Source: Actinoallomurus liliacearum
Lineage (GTDB): Bacteria; Actinomycetota; Actinomycetes; Streptosporangiales; Streptosporangiaceae
Direction: 5' to 3'
Assembly (NCBI RefSeq): GCF_039542035.1
Contig: NZ_BAABHJ010000032.1
Location: 124,001-188,000, forward strand
Length of the DNA: 64,000 nucleotides
In this document: piece by piece, positions 17,621 to 26,192 of the stretch
How positions within the stretch are numbered: the stretch's first letter is position 1
Layout: each line of letters starts with the position of its first letter
Position numbers and translations under genes: made by a program
The notes under the pieces: model-generated
The model's database searches: none
Told to the model about the DNA's origin: nothing
Seen by the model: the letters and a program-made list of their open reading frames with translations, nothing else

Positions 17621-20596
17621 GTGCAATCTAAGGACCGACGAGTGGGATCAGATGTCAGTCGGCGGTCGTCCCGCTCCCGGGTCGGCCGCGTGCTCGGGTC
17701 AGTCCGCTTCAAGATAGTTCTGCTGCTCATCGTCCCGCTGGTGTCACTCACCACTCTGTGGGCGTTCGCGGCCGACATCACCCTGGGCGACGGCCTGAAC
17801 CTCCGGCACGTCAACACGATCCAGGACCACCTGAACTACCCCTCCGGAGGCCTGGGCAGCGCCCTGGAGCAGGAGCGCAGGCTGTCGGTGGTCTTCCTGG
17901 GCAGCAAGTCCGCCGGCGACCGGGCGTCGATGGAGTCCGGCCGCCTCGTCACGGACCGGCAGGCCGACCTGTTCCGCCGGTTGGCCACCGACGCCGGCGC
18001 GCAGAAGTACGCCAACGCCCAGGCCCGGCAGTGGACGCACGAGGTGCTCGCGCGCCTCGACGGTCTGCAGGCCAAGCGGCGGGCGATCGACAGCGGCAGG
18101 ACGAGCCGCATGCAGGCGTTGTCCGACTACTCCGACACGATCTCCGACATCATCGCCCTGCAGTCGTCGCTGTCGACGCTGAGCGACCCGGACGTCACCA
18201 AGGACGCCAAGACCGAGGTCGCCCTGGCGCGGGCGCGGGAGATCCTGTCCCAGGAGGACGCGCTGCTGGCCGGCGCGCTGGCCACCGGTCGCCTGACGTT
18301 CCCCGAGCACGTGGAGTTCACCAAGCTCGTCGGGACCCAGCGCAGCCTCTACGACCAGGTCGTCCCCGACCTGCGCCCCGCCGACCGCGCCTACTACCAG
18401 CGGATCGTCTCGACGCCCGAGTACACCGGCCTGCAGGCGCTGGAGGACCAGTTCACCGACAACATGCCGCATGAGTCCCGCTCGGGCACGGGCGGGATGG
18501 CGGGGATGGCCGGCAAGCCGGCCCCGAACCCGCTGGCCGGCATGGACGTCAAGTGGAAGATCAAGGTCACCTCCATCCTGACGCGACTGCGCGGCCTCGA
18601 GCTGTCCTCGTCGGCGAGCGCCGCCCAGCGCGCCAAGCCCATCTCGGACGGCATCATCCGGAACGTCGCGCTGGCCGGCGCCCTCGGTCTGCTCGCGGTC
18701 ATCGCCTCGCTCATCCTGTCGCTGTGGGTGGGCCGCTCGGTCATCCGCGACCTGACCGGCCTGCGCCGCGCGGCCCTCGACCTGGCCAATGAGCGGCTGC
18801 CCAGCGTCATCCGCCGGCTGCGCCGCGGCGAGGACGTCGACGTCGGCGCCGAGGCCCCGCCGCTGTCCTTCGGCACCCGGGAGATCGACCAGGTCGGCCA
18901 GGCGTTCAACGCCGCCCGCCGCACCGCGATCCAGGGCGCGGTCGAGGAGGCCGCGCTGCGCCGCAGCATCAGCGAGGTCTTCCTCAACCTGGCGCGCCGC
19001 AACCAGGCGCTGCTGCACCGCCAGCTCAACCTCCTGGACTCCATGGAGCGCCGGGTCACCGAACCCGACGAGCTGGACGACCTGTTCCGCCTCGACCACC
19101 TGGCGACCCGCATGCGGCGCCACGCGGAAGGTCTCATCATCCTGTCCGGGCAGGCGCCCGGCCGTGGCTGGCGCAACCCGGTCCCGGTCGTCGACGTCGC
19201 CCGTGCCGCCGCGGCCGAGGTGGAGGACTACGCGCGGGTCAACGTGTCGGCCATGCCCCGCGTGGCCGTCGCCGGCCCCGCGGTCGCGGACCTCATCCAC
19301 CTGCTCGCCGAGCTCATCGAGAACGCGACGCTGTTCTCCCCGCCGGACACCACCGTCCAGGTGACGGGTCAGACGGTGGCGCACGGCTTCGCGTTCGAGG
19401 TGGAGGACCGGGGCCTGAGCATGGACCAGGCCAGCCTCGACCGTGCCAACGAGCGGCTGACGAATCCGCCGGATTTCGACCTGTCCAACAGCGCCCAGCT
19501 CGGCCTGTTCGTCGTCGGCCGGCTGGCCCAGCGGCACCGGGTGCAGGTCACGCTCCGCACCTCGCCGTACGGCGGGACGACCGCCATCGTGCTGCTGCCC
19601 GACGCGATCGTCGTCGGCGGCAACGAGCGGCCCGAGCTGGAGTCCGGTCCCGCGACCACGCGACGCGGCGAGGAGGCCCTGGTCCCGATCGGCGCGATCG
19701 GCGCGCCGACCCGCCCCACCGACACCGGTCCCATCACGGGTCCGATCACCGGGCCGATCCAGGCGATCCGGGGCGACCGGCCGCCGCTCCCCCAGCGCCG
19801 CTCCGACACCGGCTCGCAGGCCGCCTACACGACCGGTCCGTACGACGCGAAGCCGTACGGCGGCGGCGGTTCCCGCGGCTCCGACGCGCGGTCGCAGGAC
19901 ACCGCCGGCCAGGAGACGGGTCCGGACACGGGATCCTTCCCCTCCGCCTACGGGTCGAGCCCGTACGCCGCGGACCTCGGCGGCCACGACGCCCTCCCCA
20001 CCGCGTACGGCGAGGGGCCGGAGGCCGGGGACGGCTACGAGGCCGGAACGACCGGCTACTCGCCTGAAACGGGGGGATACTCCGCTGGATCAGGCGGGTA
20101 CTCCCCCGGCGTGACGGAATCGAGCGGTTACTCCACCGGAATGACGGACACAGGCGGGTACTCCACGGGCGCGACGTCGTACGAAGACGGCACGGGTCTG
20201 GGCGGCACGCAGCCCGGCGCGCGGAGCGATCAGTGGCCGTCGGTCGGCGACGACCGGCCGCCGCTGCCGACCCGGCAAGGTGGGGCACCGGGCCGTTCGC
20301 TGTTCGAACCGACCGACGAGCCCGCGGCGGCCGCCCGGCCCGAGGCGGCCGCGTCGCCCGGCGCGACCGCCGAGCCCTCGACCTCCGGAACCAGGCCGGC
20401 CCTCCCGCGCCGGGTCCGGCAGGCGAACCTGGCCCCCCAGCTTCGCGAAGAGGTCGAGCCCGTGAACAATGCGACCAGCAACGAGCGTTCGCCGGAAGAG
20501 CTCCGCACCATGCTGAGCTCCATTCAGAAGGGATGGCTGCGCGGCCGCTCGGACGCCGAGCAGCCCGCCACCCATCACGAAGAGGAGGACATCTGA
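17621..20596 (+). CDS. cvnA: Conservon sensor kinase-like protein with NIT domain (CvnA)
   Basis: 991 aa from a GTG. TM1 is about 28-50 (FKIVLLLIVPLVSLTTLWAF). An extracytoplasmic nitrate/nitrite-sensing-type (NIT) domain follows (SALEQERRLSVVFLG). TM2 is about 348-372, then HAMP. The kinase ATP-binding domain has N-box LLAELIENATLFSPPDTTVQ and GLFVVGRLAQRHRV. The last 320 residues are disordered, Gly/Tyr/Pro-rich with repeated GYS[TP]G-like units. Conservon CvnA proteins look like histidine kinases and signal to the Roadblock, DUF742 and GTPase partners encoded next. The stop overlaps the next start (TGATG). Confidence 0.92.
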   Translation: MQSKDRRVGSDVSRRSSRSRVGRVLGSVRFKIVLLLIVPLVSLTTLWAFAADITLGDGLNLRHVNTIQDHLNYPSGGLGSALEQERRLSVVFLGSKSAGDRASMESGRLVTDRQADLFRRLATDAGAQKYANAQARQWTHEVLARLDGLQAKRRAIDSGRTSRMQALSDYSDTISDIIALQSSLSTLSDPDVTKDAKTEVALARAREILSQEDALLAGALATGRLTFPEHVEFTKLVGTQRSLYDQVVPDLRPADRAYYQRIVSTPEYTGLQALEDQFTDNMPHESRSGTGGMAGMAGKPAPNPLAGMDVKWKIKVTSILTRLRGLELSSSASAAQRAKPISDGIIRNVALAGALGLLAVIASLILSLWVGRSVIRDLTGLRRAALDLANERLPSVIRRLRRGEDVDVGAEAPPLSFGTREIDQVGQAFNAARRTAIQGAVEEAALRRSISEVFLNLARRNQALLHRQLNLLDSMERRVTEPDELDDLFRLDHLATRMRRHAEGLIILSGQAPGRGWRNPVPVVDVARAAAAEVEDYARVNVSAMPRVAVAGPAVADLIHLLAELIENATLFSPPDTTVQVTGQTVAHGFAFEVEDRGLSMDQASLDRANERLTNPPDFDLSNSAQLGLFVVGRLAQRHRVQVTLRTSPYGGTTAIVLLPDAIVVGGNERPELESGPATTRRGEEALVPIGAIGAPTRPTDTGPITGPITGPIQAIRGDRPPLPQRRSDTGSQAAYTTGPYDAKPYGGGGSRGSDARSQDTAGQETGPDTGSFPSAYGSSPYAADLGGHDALPTAYGEGPEAGDGYEAGTTGYSPETGGYSAGSGGYSPGVTESSGYSTGMTDTGGYSTGATSYEDGTGLGGTQPGARSDQWPSVGDDRPPLPTRQGGAPGRSLFEPTDEPAAAARPEAAASPGATAEPSTSGTRPALPRRVRQANLAPQLREEVEPVNNATSNERSPEELRTMLSSIQKGWLRGRSDAEQPATHHEEEDI

Positions 20597-21000
20597 TGTC
20601 AGCGGGTTCTGCGGGGGAACTCAACTGGCTGCTGGACAGCCTCGTCAACCGTGTCGCGCAGGTGCGGCAGGCGGTGGTGCTGTCCAGCGACGGCCTGCTG
20701 GTCGGCGGGTCCGCCGGCCTCACGCGGGAGGACGCCGAGCACCTGTCGGCGGTCGCCGCGAGCTTCCAGAGCCTCGCCCGCAGCGCCGGACGCCAGTTCG
20801 GCGGTGGGGGCGTGCGTCAGACGATCGTCGAGATGGACCACGCGTTCCTGTTCGTCACGGCGGCCGGCTCCGGCGCCTGTCTCGCTGTGCTGGCGGGCGC
20901 CGACGCGGACGTCGGCATGATCGCCTACGAGATGGCGATGCTGGTCAAGCGCGTCGGCCAGCACATGTCGACGCTGCCTCGCTCGGCCGTGGAATCGTGA
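20596..21000 (+). CDS. cvnB: Roadblock/LC7 domain protein (CvnB)
   Basis: 134 aa. The start is the ATG sharing a base with the cvnA stop, preceded by AGAGGAGG. It is one Roadblock/LC7 domain: LNWLLDSLVNRVAQVRQAVV, then LSSDGLLVGGS and a C-terminal helix with MIAYEMAMLVKRVGQHM. In conservons it forms a complex with the DUF742 protein and the GTPase, possibly acting as a GTPase regulator as MglB does for MglA. Longer in-frame starts lie inside cvnA and are rejected. Confidence 0.93.
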   Translation: MSAGSAGELNWLLDSLVNRVAQVRQAVVLSSDGLLVGGSAGLTREDAEHLSAVAASFQSLARSAGRQFGGGGVRQTIVEMDHAFLFVTAAGSGACLAVLAGADADVGMIAYEMAMLVKRVGQHMSTLPRSAVES

Positions 21001-21082
21001 GGCCGCGATGGTGCGCGGAGACCACAGAGGGCGCCGGGCGGCGGCGACCGCCCGGCGATCGCCCATCAGGCGGGACGGCTGA

Positions 21083-21445
21083 ATGAGCGAATGGCTCGAC
21101 GACGAGGCCGGACCGGTCGTCCGGCCCTACGCGCTCACGCGAGGCCGTACCAGAGCCTCGCGTGAGGGCTTCGACCTCATCGCGATCATCGCGACGGCGG
21201 CGACGTCGACGTTCGCCCCCCCGAACGCCGGCCCGGAGCACGTCGCCATCCTCGACCTGTGCGTACGCCCGCTGTCGGTGGCGGAGATCTCAGCGAAGCT
21301 GAAGCTCCCCCTGGGCGTCGTCCGGGTCCTGCTGGGGGACCTGCTCGACCTCGGGCTGATCGTCGTACGCCGTCCTGAAACAGAGAACCGTCTTCCCAAT
21401 GAACGGGTTTTGAAGGAAGTGCTCAATGGACTCCAGGCGCTCTGA
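21083..21445 (+). CDS. cvnC: DUF742 protein (CvnC)
   Basis: 120 aa. DUF742 signature: GPVVRPYALTRGRTR at the N-terminus, and a winged-helix-like C-terminal part HVAILDLCVRPLSVAEISAK with PLGVVRVLLGDLLDLGLIVV. It is the third conservon member. It overlaps cvnD by 20 bases, so the two are probably co-translated. A 24-codon open frame fills the gap from cvnB (21008-21082) but has no supporting feature. Confidence 0.92.
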   Translation: MSEWLDDEAGPVVRPYALTRGRTRASREGFDLIAIIATAATSTFAPPNAGPEHVAILDLCVRPLSVAEISAKLKLPLGVVRVLLGDLLDLGLIVVRRPETENRLPNERVLKEVLNGLQAL

Positions 21446-22043
21446 CCCCTCACGGGGCGCTGCCGCCATGCCGCTCGCCGTGAAGATCCTCGTCGCGGGC
21501 GGATTCGGCGTTGGTAAGACGACCCTGGTGGGTGCCGTCAGCGAGATCAAGCCGCTGCGCACCGAGGAACAGCTGACGGACCGCAGCGTCGGCATCGACG
21601 ACACCTCCGGTGTGGAGCGCAAGACCACGACCACGGTGGCGATGGACTTCGGCCGTATCACCATCCGCGACGGTCTCGTCCTGTACCTGTTCGGCACGCC
21701 CGGCCAGGACCGGTTCTGGTTCATGTGGGACGAGCTGGCCCTCGGCGCCCTCGGGGCGGTCGTCCTCACCGACACCCGCCGCCTCGCCGACTCGTTCCCG
21801 TCGATCGACTACTTCGAGCGGCGGCGGCTCCCGTTCATCGTGGGCGTCAACTGCTTCGACGGCGCGGTCCGCTACGACACCGAGGAGATCCGCGCGGCGC
21901 TGGACCTGGACCCCAGGGTGCCGGTGATCCTCTGCGACGTACGTCGGCGCGAGTCCGGCAAGCAGGTCCTGATCGCTCTCGTGGAGCACGTCCTGGCCGT
22001 CATGGCCGAGCGTCAGCGCCAGGCCGGCGCGGTGATCCGGTAG
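21426..22043 (+). CDS. cvnD: Conservon small GTPase (CvnD)
   Basis: 205 aa. G1 P-loop is GGFGVGKTT near 25-33, G3 is LFGTPGQDRF and switch I lies around RKTTTTVAMDFG. The usual G4 NKxD is replaced by VNCFDGA, as is common in this Rag/Arf-like conservon family. It binds GTP and probably cycles with CvnB/CvnC under CvnA control. In Streptomyces, cvn operons affect development and antibiotic production (general knowledge). The start overlaps cvnC. Confidence 0.92.
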   Translation: MDSRRSDPSRGAAAMPLAVKILVAGGFGVGKTTLVGAVSEIKPLRTEEQLTDRSVGIDDTSGVERKTTTTVAMDFGRITIRDGLVLYLFGTPGQDRFWFMWDELALGALGAVVLTDTRRLADSFPSIDYFERRRLPFIVGVNCFDGAVRYDTEEIRAALDLDPRVPVILCDVRRRESGKQVLIALVEHVLAVMAERQRQAGAVIR

Positions 22044-22050
22044 CGGCCCT

Positions 22051-22071
22051 CGCTCACCGGGCCGGTGAGCG
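22051..22071. terminator. Short hairpin between converging cvnD and acyltransferase genes
   Basis: A perfect 8-bp stem CGCTCACC/GGTGAGCG with a 5-nt loop, 8 nt after the cvnD stop, in the 55-bp convergent gap. Confidence 0.45.
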
Positions 22072-22098
22072 CTCACGGGCTCCTGCGGACGGCCCGCG

Positions 22099-23529
22099 CT
22101 ACAGGCGCTTCAGCTCTTCGAGCGCGTCGGCGAGGTGGTCGATGAGCCTCCAGACGTCGGGGACCATCTCGCGGCAGGCGGTCAGGCCGATGTCGAGGTT
22201 GCCGTTGTAGGAGAAGACGGTGATGTTCAGGCCGCCGCTCAGGTCGCTGACGACCGACAGTGGGTGGTAGGCGAGGACCTCGGCCCGGCACAGGTACAGC
22301 GGGAACTGCGGTCCGGCGACGTTGGAGATCACCAGATTGATCGGCGGAACGGCGGAGGGCGCCAGGCGGAGCAGCGCCCGCGCCGCCAGGCCGCCGAACG
22401 CCGGGGGGACCACCGCGGTCAGCTCCTCCAGCCAGCGGTCCGGCGTCGCGACGAGACGCCGCTTGGCCGTCGTCATGGTGGCGTGCGTCTCCGCGATCCG
22501 GTCGCGGGGATCGGCGAGGTGGGTCGGCAGCGGGGTGAACATGGCCGACACCTGGTTGCCGTGGGCGTCGTCGTCGAGCGAGCGGGTGGAGACGGGGACC
22601 GCCGCGATGAGCGGCCGGCCGGGCAGGGCGTCGTGGTCGATCAGCCAGCGCCGGAGCGCGCTCGCGCACAGCGCCATCACGACGTCGTTGACGCTCACGC
22701 CCAGCGCGTGCCGTACCTTCTTCACCTCGTCCAGGGGCAGCGAGCCGACCGCGACCCGCCGGTGCCGCGTCACCGTTCCGTTGAAGGGCGTCCGAGGCGC
22801 GGTCAGGTCCGCCTGAGGGGGGACCTCGCCCGTACGCGCGGCCGTGCGCAGCGCGCCGGTGAGGACGCCGACCCCGGGCAGGCGCCCGACCAAGGGAAAG
22901 GTGTCGAGGAAGGGGACCGCGCGCAGCAGCCCCCCGGTCGTGCGCAGCGGATGCACGGCGGCGCGGGCGGCCGCGCCGGCCAGCAGGCTCCAGGCGCCCG
23001 GGGGACGCTCGGGCCGCCAGCGGTCGGCGACGTCCACCTGACGCGGTTCGGGTTCCAGGTCGAGCAGGGCGGCGACGATCTGCGCGGCGGCGACGCCGTC
23101 GATGAGCGCATGATGGATCTTGGCGTACAGCGCGATCCGGCCGCCGCGCAGGCCCTGCACCAGGTACATCTCCCAGAGCGGGCGGGCCCGGTCCAGCGGT
23201 CGCTGGTGCAGCCGCGCCACCTGCTCGGCGAGCTGCCGGTCGTCGCCCGGCTCCGGGAGGGCGATCTCGCGGACGTGGTACTCCAGGTCGAAGTCCGGGT
23301 CCTCGATCCAGTACGGGTGGTCGAGTCCGAGGGGCACCTCGGCCAGCCGCCAGCGGAACTGCCGCACGAGTGGAAGGCGCCGGCGCATCAGCTCCATCAG
23401 GTCGTCGAGGGTCAGGCGGCCGCCCGGCGCCCCGCTGGGGTCCAGGACGGCCAGGCCGGCGATGTGCGCGACCGTGCCCCGCGACTCGACGTTGAGGAAC
23501 TGCGCGTCAAGGGCACTGAGCTGGCGCAT
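22099..23529 (-). CDS. WS/DGAT-type O-acyltransferase
   Basis: 476 aa from the ATG giving MRQLSALDAQFLNVES, the family N-terminus. The catalytic HHxxxDG is present as KIHHALIDGVAA near 135. Other blocks are SVNDVVMALCASALRRWL and INLVISNVAGPQFPLY in the C-terminal half. The family makes triacylglycerols or wax esters from acyl-CoA and diacylglycerol or fatty alcohol, and is abundant in actinobacteria. In-frame codons upstream of this ATG look like Arg-rich leader sequence and were left out. Confidence 0.93.
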   Translation of the reverse strand: MRQLSALDAQFLNVESRGTVAHIAGLAVLDPSGAPGGRLTLDDLMELMRRRLPLVRQFRWRLAEVPLGLDHPYWIEDPDFDLEYHVREIALPEPGDDRQLAEQVARLHQRPLDRARPLWEMYLVQGLRGGRIALYAKIHHALIDGVAAAQIVAALLDLEPEPRQVDVADRWRPERPPGAWSLLAGAAARAAVHPLRTTGGLLRAVPFLDTFPLVGRLPGVGVLTGALRTAARTGEVPPQADLTAPRTPFNGTVTRHRRVAVGSLPLDEVKKVRHALGVSVNDVVMALCASALRRWLIDHDALPGRPLIAAVPVSTRSLDDDAHGNQVSAMFTPLPTHLADPRDRIAETHATMTTAKRRLVATPDRWLEELTAVVPPAFGGLAARALLRLAPSAVPPINLVISNVAGPQFPLYLCRAEVLAYHPLSVVSDLSGGLNITVFSYNGNLDIGLTACREMVPDVWRLIDHLADALEELKRL

Positions 23530-23908
23530 CGGCCGACCTTTCGTCTCACCCCGCCGCCGGCGCTCGCGGCGCCCCCGGACCGGACGCCCGACGGCCGGTC
23601 GTCTCCTTCGTCCTTCTCGATATTTCGGCGCGGGCGAGAAAGTCAAACCTCACGAACGCCTGCATAATCCGCCATCAGCGTCGTCTGCCGCCCTAAACGC
23701 AGTGCACTGATTTGTCGCGATACATCGCTTGTTCAGGTGAGATATCACTGTCTGTGATTAACGCCAGGTCTGAGGCGTAATGCCGGGCCGGTGGGCGCGG
23801 AAAAGTGACGGGTGGCGACACCGAACTTCCCGGAAGGGTGGTGCCCGCTTCCGGTGATGGGGAGAATGGGCTGACGTCCCTGCTCACTCAGAGTTATGGT
23901 GCGAGACC
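23530..23908. promoter_or_regulatory. Divergent promoter region, acyltransferase and Hsp70/GTPase operon
   Basis: 379 bp with no gene. The central part (about 23640-23770) is distinctly AT-richer than its flanks and includes GTGAGATATCAC (arms GTGA/TCAC) near 23738. I looked for an HspR-type CTTGAGT-N7-ACTCAAG box and did not find one, so control as a normal heat-shock dnaK operon is not supported. Confidence 0.4.
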
Positions 23909-24562
23909 ATGCCCCTTGACCCCCAGTCCCCCATCGGTGGGACCGGCTCCCCGCCGGCCGGCGACGCCGGCCGGTCCGCCGGGGTGCCCGGCGGTCCCCC
24001 CGGCGAGGGGGCCGGCGCTCCGCCGGCCGGGGGCGGGTCGCCCGGCGGCCCCGGGCCGTCCGGCGCGGCGTCGCTCGACGAGATCCGCTCGCTGCTGGCC
24101 GGGCTGACCGAGACCGTCGGCCGGGAGCACGAGCGGGCGGCGCACCGCGAGCGCGTCATCGACCGGCTGTACGAGGACAACCAGCGGCTGCGCCACGGCG
24201 AGCTGCAGGCGGCGTTCGAGCCGGTACGCGCGGCGCTGTACCGCCTCTACGACCTGGTGCGGCGGGAGGCCGAGCGGGAGACGGTGGACGCGGCCCACAC
24301 GCCGGTGCTGCTGGCGGCGATCGCCGACGAGCTGGCCGAGGTGCTCGCCCGCACCGGCGTCGAGCGGATGCCCGTGGCGGCCGGTGAGGCGTTCGACCCT
24401 GCGCGGCACCGTCCGGCGGGCGTCCAGGACGTGGACGACGCGGAGCTCGACGGCACCGTCGCCAGGGTGCAGCGGGCCGGCTTCGTCCGAGGTGACCGGA
24501 TCGCACGACGTGCCGAGGTGATCGTCGCCCGGGTGGCGGCCGAACCCGTCGGAGGAGATTGA
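23909..24562 (+). CDS. GrpE-like nucleotide exchange factor
   Basis: 217 aa. The first 55 residues are Gly/Pro-rich and disordered. A coiled-coil helix follows (SLLAGLTETVGREHERAAHR and on), then a shortened GrpE core ending AGFVRGDRIARRAEVIVARV, which matches the GrpE C-terminal pattern G[YF]..G.R..R.A.V.V. It would release ADP from the Hsp70 encoded one base downstream. Its divergence from housekeeping GrpE and its context point to a dedicated partner. Confidence 0.8.
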   Translation: MPLDPQSPIGGTGSPPAGDAGRSAGVPGGPPGEGAGAPPAGGGSPGGPGPSGAASLDEIRSLLAGLTETVGREHERAAHRERVIDRLYEDNQRLRHGELQAAFEPVRAALYRLYDLVRREAERETVDAAHTPVLLAAIADELAEVLARTGVERMPVAAGEAFDPARHRPAGVQDVDDAELDGTVARVQRAGFVRGDRIARRAEVIVARVAAEPVGGD

Positions 24563-24563
24563 G

Positions 24564-26183
24564 ATGGCTGTCTACGGTATCGACCTGGGCACGACCCACT
24601 CGTGCATCGCGCGCATCGACGACGTCGGCCGCCCGGCCGTGCTGCGCAACATGGAGGGCACCGACACGACGCCGTCGGTCGTCTACTTCGAGTCGGCCGA
24701 CAACGTCGTCGTCGGCGCGCCGGCGAAGGACACCGCGGTGCTGTTCCCCGACCTGGTGGTCAGCCTGATCAAGCGGGACATGGGCCACGAGGTGCCGCGC
24801 GAGCTGCACGAGCGGGACTACTCCCCCGAGGAGATCTCCGCGTTCGTCCTGCGCAAGCTGGTGGCCGACGCGACGTCGACCACCGGCGAGGAGGTCAGCG
24901 ACGTCGTCATCACGGTGCCGGCCTACTTCGGCGCCGCCGAGCGGGACGCCACACGCAAGGCCGGCCGCATCGCCGGCCTGAACGTCATCGACATCATCTC
25001 CGAGCCGATCGCCGCCGCCATCACGTACGGCGTGCTCAACCCCTCGACGGCCGCCGACGGCGAGGACGCCGACGGCGGGTCCGCGGACCGCACGATCCTG
25101 GTGTACGACCTCGGCGGCGGCACCTTCGACACCACGGTCATCACCCTGCGCGGCGGCGACATCTCCGTGGTCTGCACCGACGGCGACCACGAGCTGGGCG
25201 GCGCCGACTGGGACGCCCGGGTCGTCGAGTACCTCGCCGGACGGTTCGCCGAGGAGCACCCCGACGTCGGCGACCCCCTCGACGACAAGCACACCGAGCA
25301 GCAACTGCGGCACGACGCGGAGGAGGCCAAGAAGGCCCTGTCGCTGCGCACCCGGCACGTCGTCCGCGTCATGCACGAGGGCCGGGTCGCGACGGTCGAG
25401 CTGACCCGCGACAAGTTCGAGGAGATCACCAAGGACCTGCTCGACCGCACCATCGAGATCACCGGCCGCACGCTCGCCACCGCGGCGAGCAAGGGCGTGT
25501 CCGACTACGACGACCTGGTGCTCGTCGGCGGCTCCACGAAGATGCCCGCCGTGCAGCGGCGGCTGGCCGGCGAGCTGGCCCTCAGCCCTCGCCTGCAGGA
25601 CCCCGACCTGGCGGTCGCCAAGGGCGCCGCGCTGTACGCCTTCGAGGAGACCTACCGTCAACTCCTGGCCAAGGGCGAGACGGACCAGGCGCTCGACCTG
25701 GCGACCCGGGCCGGCCTGTCCGAGACCGAGCAGGAGCGGATGGCGGCCCGGCAGATCACGACCGTGGCCTCCCGCGCGTTCGGCATCATCGCGCTGGACC
25801 CGGACACCGAGCAGGAGCACGTCGTCCACCTCGTGCACGCCAATGACGCACTTCCCCGCGGCAAGACCCGCGAGTTCGGCACCGTCGAGGAGGACCAGAC
25901 GATCGTCAAGATCATCGTGGTCGAGCAGGCGGGCAGCACGGAATCGACCGAGGTCGCCCACAACACGCCCATCGCCGACGGCGAGCTGAAGATCCCGCCC
26001 GGCAAACCCGCCGGCTGGCCCATCGAGGTGACGTTCGCCCTCGACACCTCCGGGCTGCTGCACGTCACGGCCGTGGAGAAGGAGACCACCGAGGAGCTCA
26101 CGCTCGAGGTACGGGTCGGCGGCATGTCCGACGAAGAGGTGCACCAGTCACGCACCGACCTGGCCCACATACGCGTCGACTAG
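24564..26183 (+). CDS. Hsp70-family chaperone lacking the C-terminal lid
   Basis: 539 aa. The DnaK ATPase domain is intact: phosphate-1 loop GIDLGTTHSCIARIDD, VVITVPAYFGAAERDATRKA, LVYDLGGGTFDTTVITL and the adenosine loop LVLVGGSTKMPAVQRRL. The substrate-binding beta domain follows, with FALDTSGLLHVTAVEKET. The protein ends there; the helical lid of about 100 residues found in DnaK is missing. It is the second gene of a seven-frame operon with GTPase genes, so it is more likely a dedicated chaperone or sensor than the housekeeping DnaK. Confidence 0.9.
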   Translation: MAVYGIDLGTTHSCIARIDDVGRPAVLRNMEGTDTTPSVVYFESADNVVVGAPAKDTAVLFPDLVVSLIKRDMGHEVPRELHERDYSPEEISAFVLRKLVADATSTTGEEVSDVVITVPAYFGAAERDATRKAGRIAGLNVIDIISEPIAAAITYGVLNPSTAADGEDADGGSADRTILVYDLGGGTFDTTVITLRGGDISVVCTDGDHELGGADWDARVVEYLAGRFAEEHPDVGDPLDDKHTEQQLRHDAEEAKKALSLRTRHVVRVMHEGRVATVELTRDKFEEITKDLLDRTIEITGRTLATAASKGVSDYDDLVLVGGSTKMPAVQRRLAGELALSPRLQDPDLAVAKGAALYAFEETYRQLLAKGETDQALDLATRAGLSETEQERMAARQITTVASRAFGIIALDPDTEQEHVVHLVHANDALPRGKTREFGTVEEDQTIVKIIVVEQAGSTESTEVAHNTPIADGELKIPPGKPAGWPIEVTFALDTSGLLHVTAVEKETTEELTLEVRVGGMSDEEVHQSRTDLAHIRVD

Positions 26184-26192
26184 GGCCGCCTA

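Noticed and set aside
20233..20595. Extended start for the Roadblock protein inside cvnA
   Set aside because: The Roadblock domain begins at the ATG overlapping the cvnA stop; upstream codons are out of the family and a ribosome-binding site is at the later ATG.
21008..21082. 24-codon frame between cvnB and cvnC
   Set aside because: Arg-rich, no ribosome-binding site, no domain; likely chance.
23530..23908. HspR-type heat-shock operator before the grpE/Hsp70 genes
   Set aside because: No CTTGAGT-N7-ACTCAAG-like site found.
24156..26144. 662-codon minus-strand frame opposite the Hsp70 gene
   Set aside because: His/Arg/Val-rich antisense shadow without any domain.
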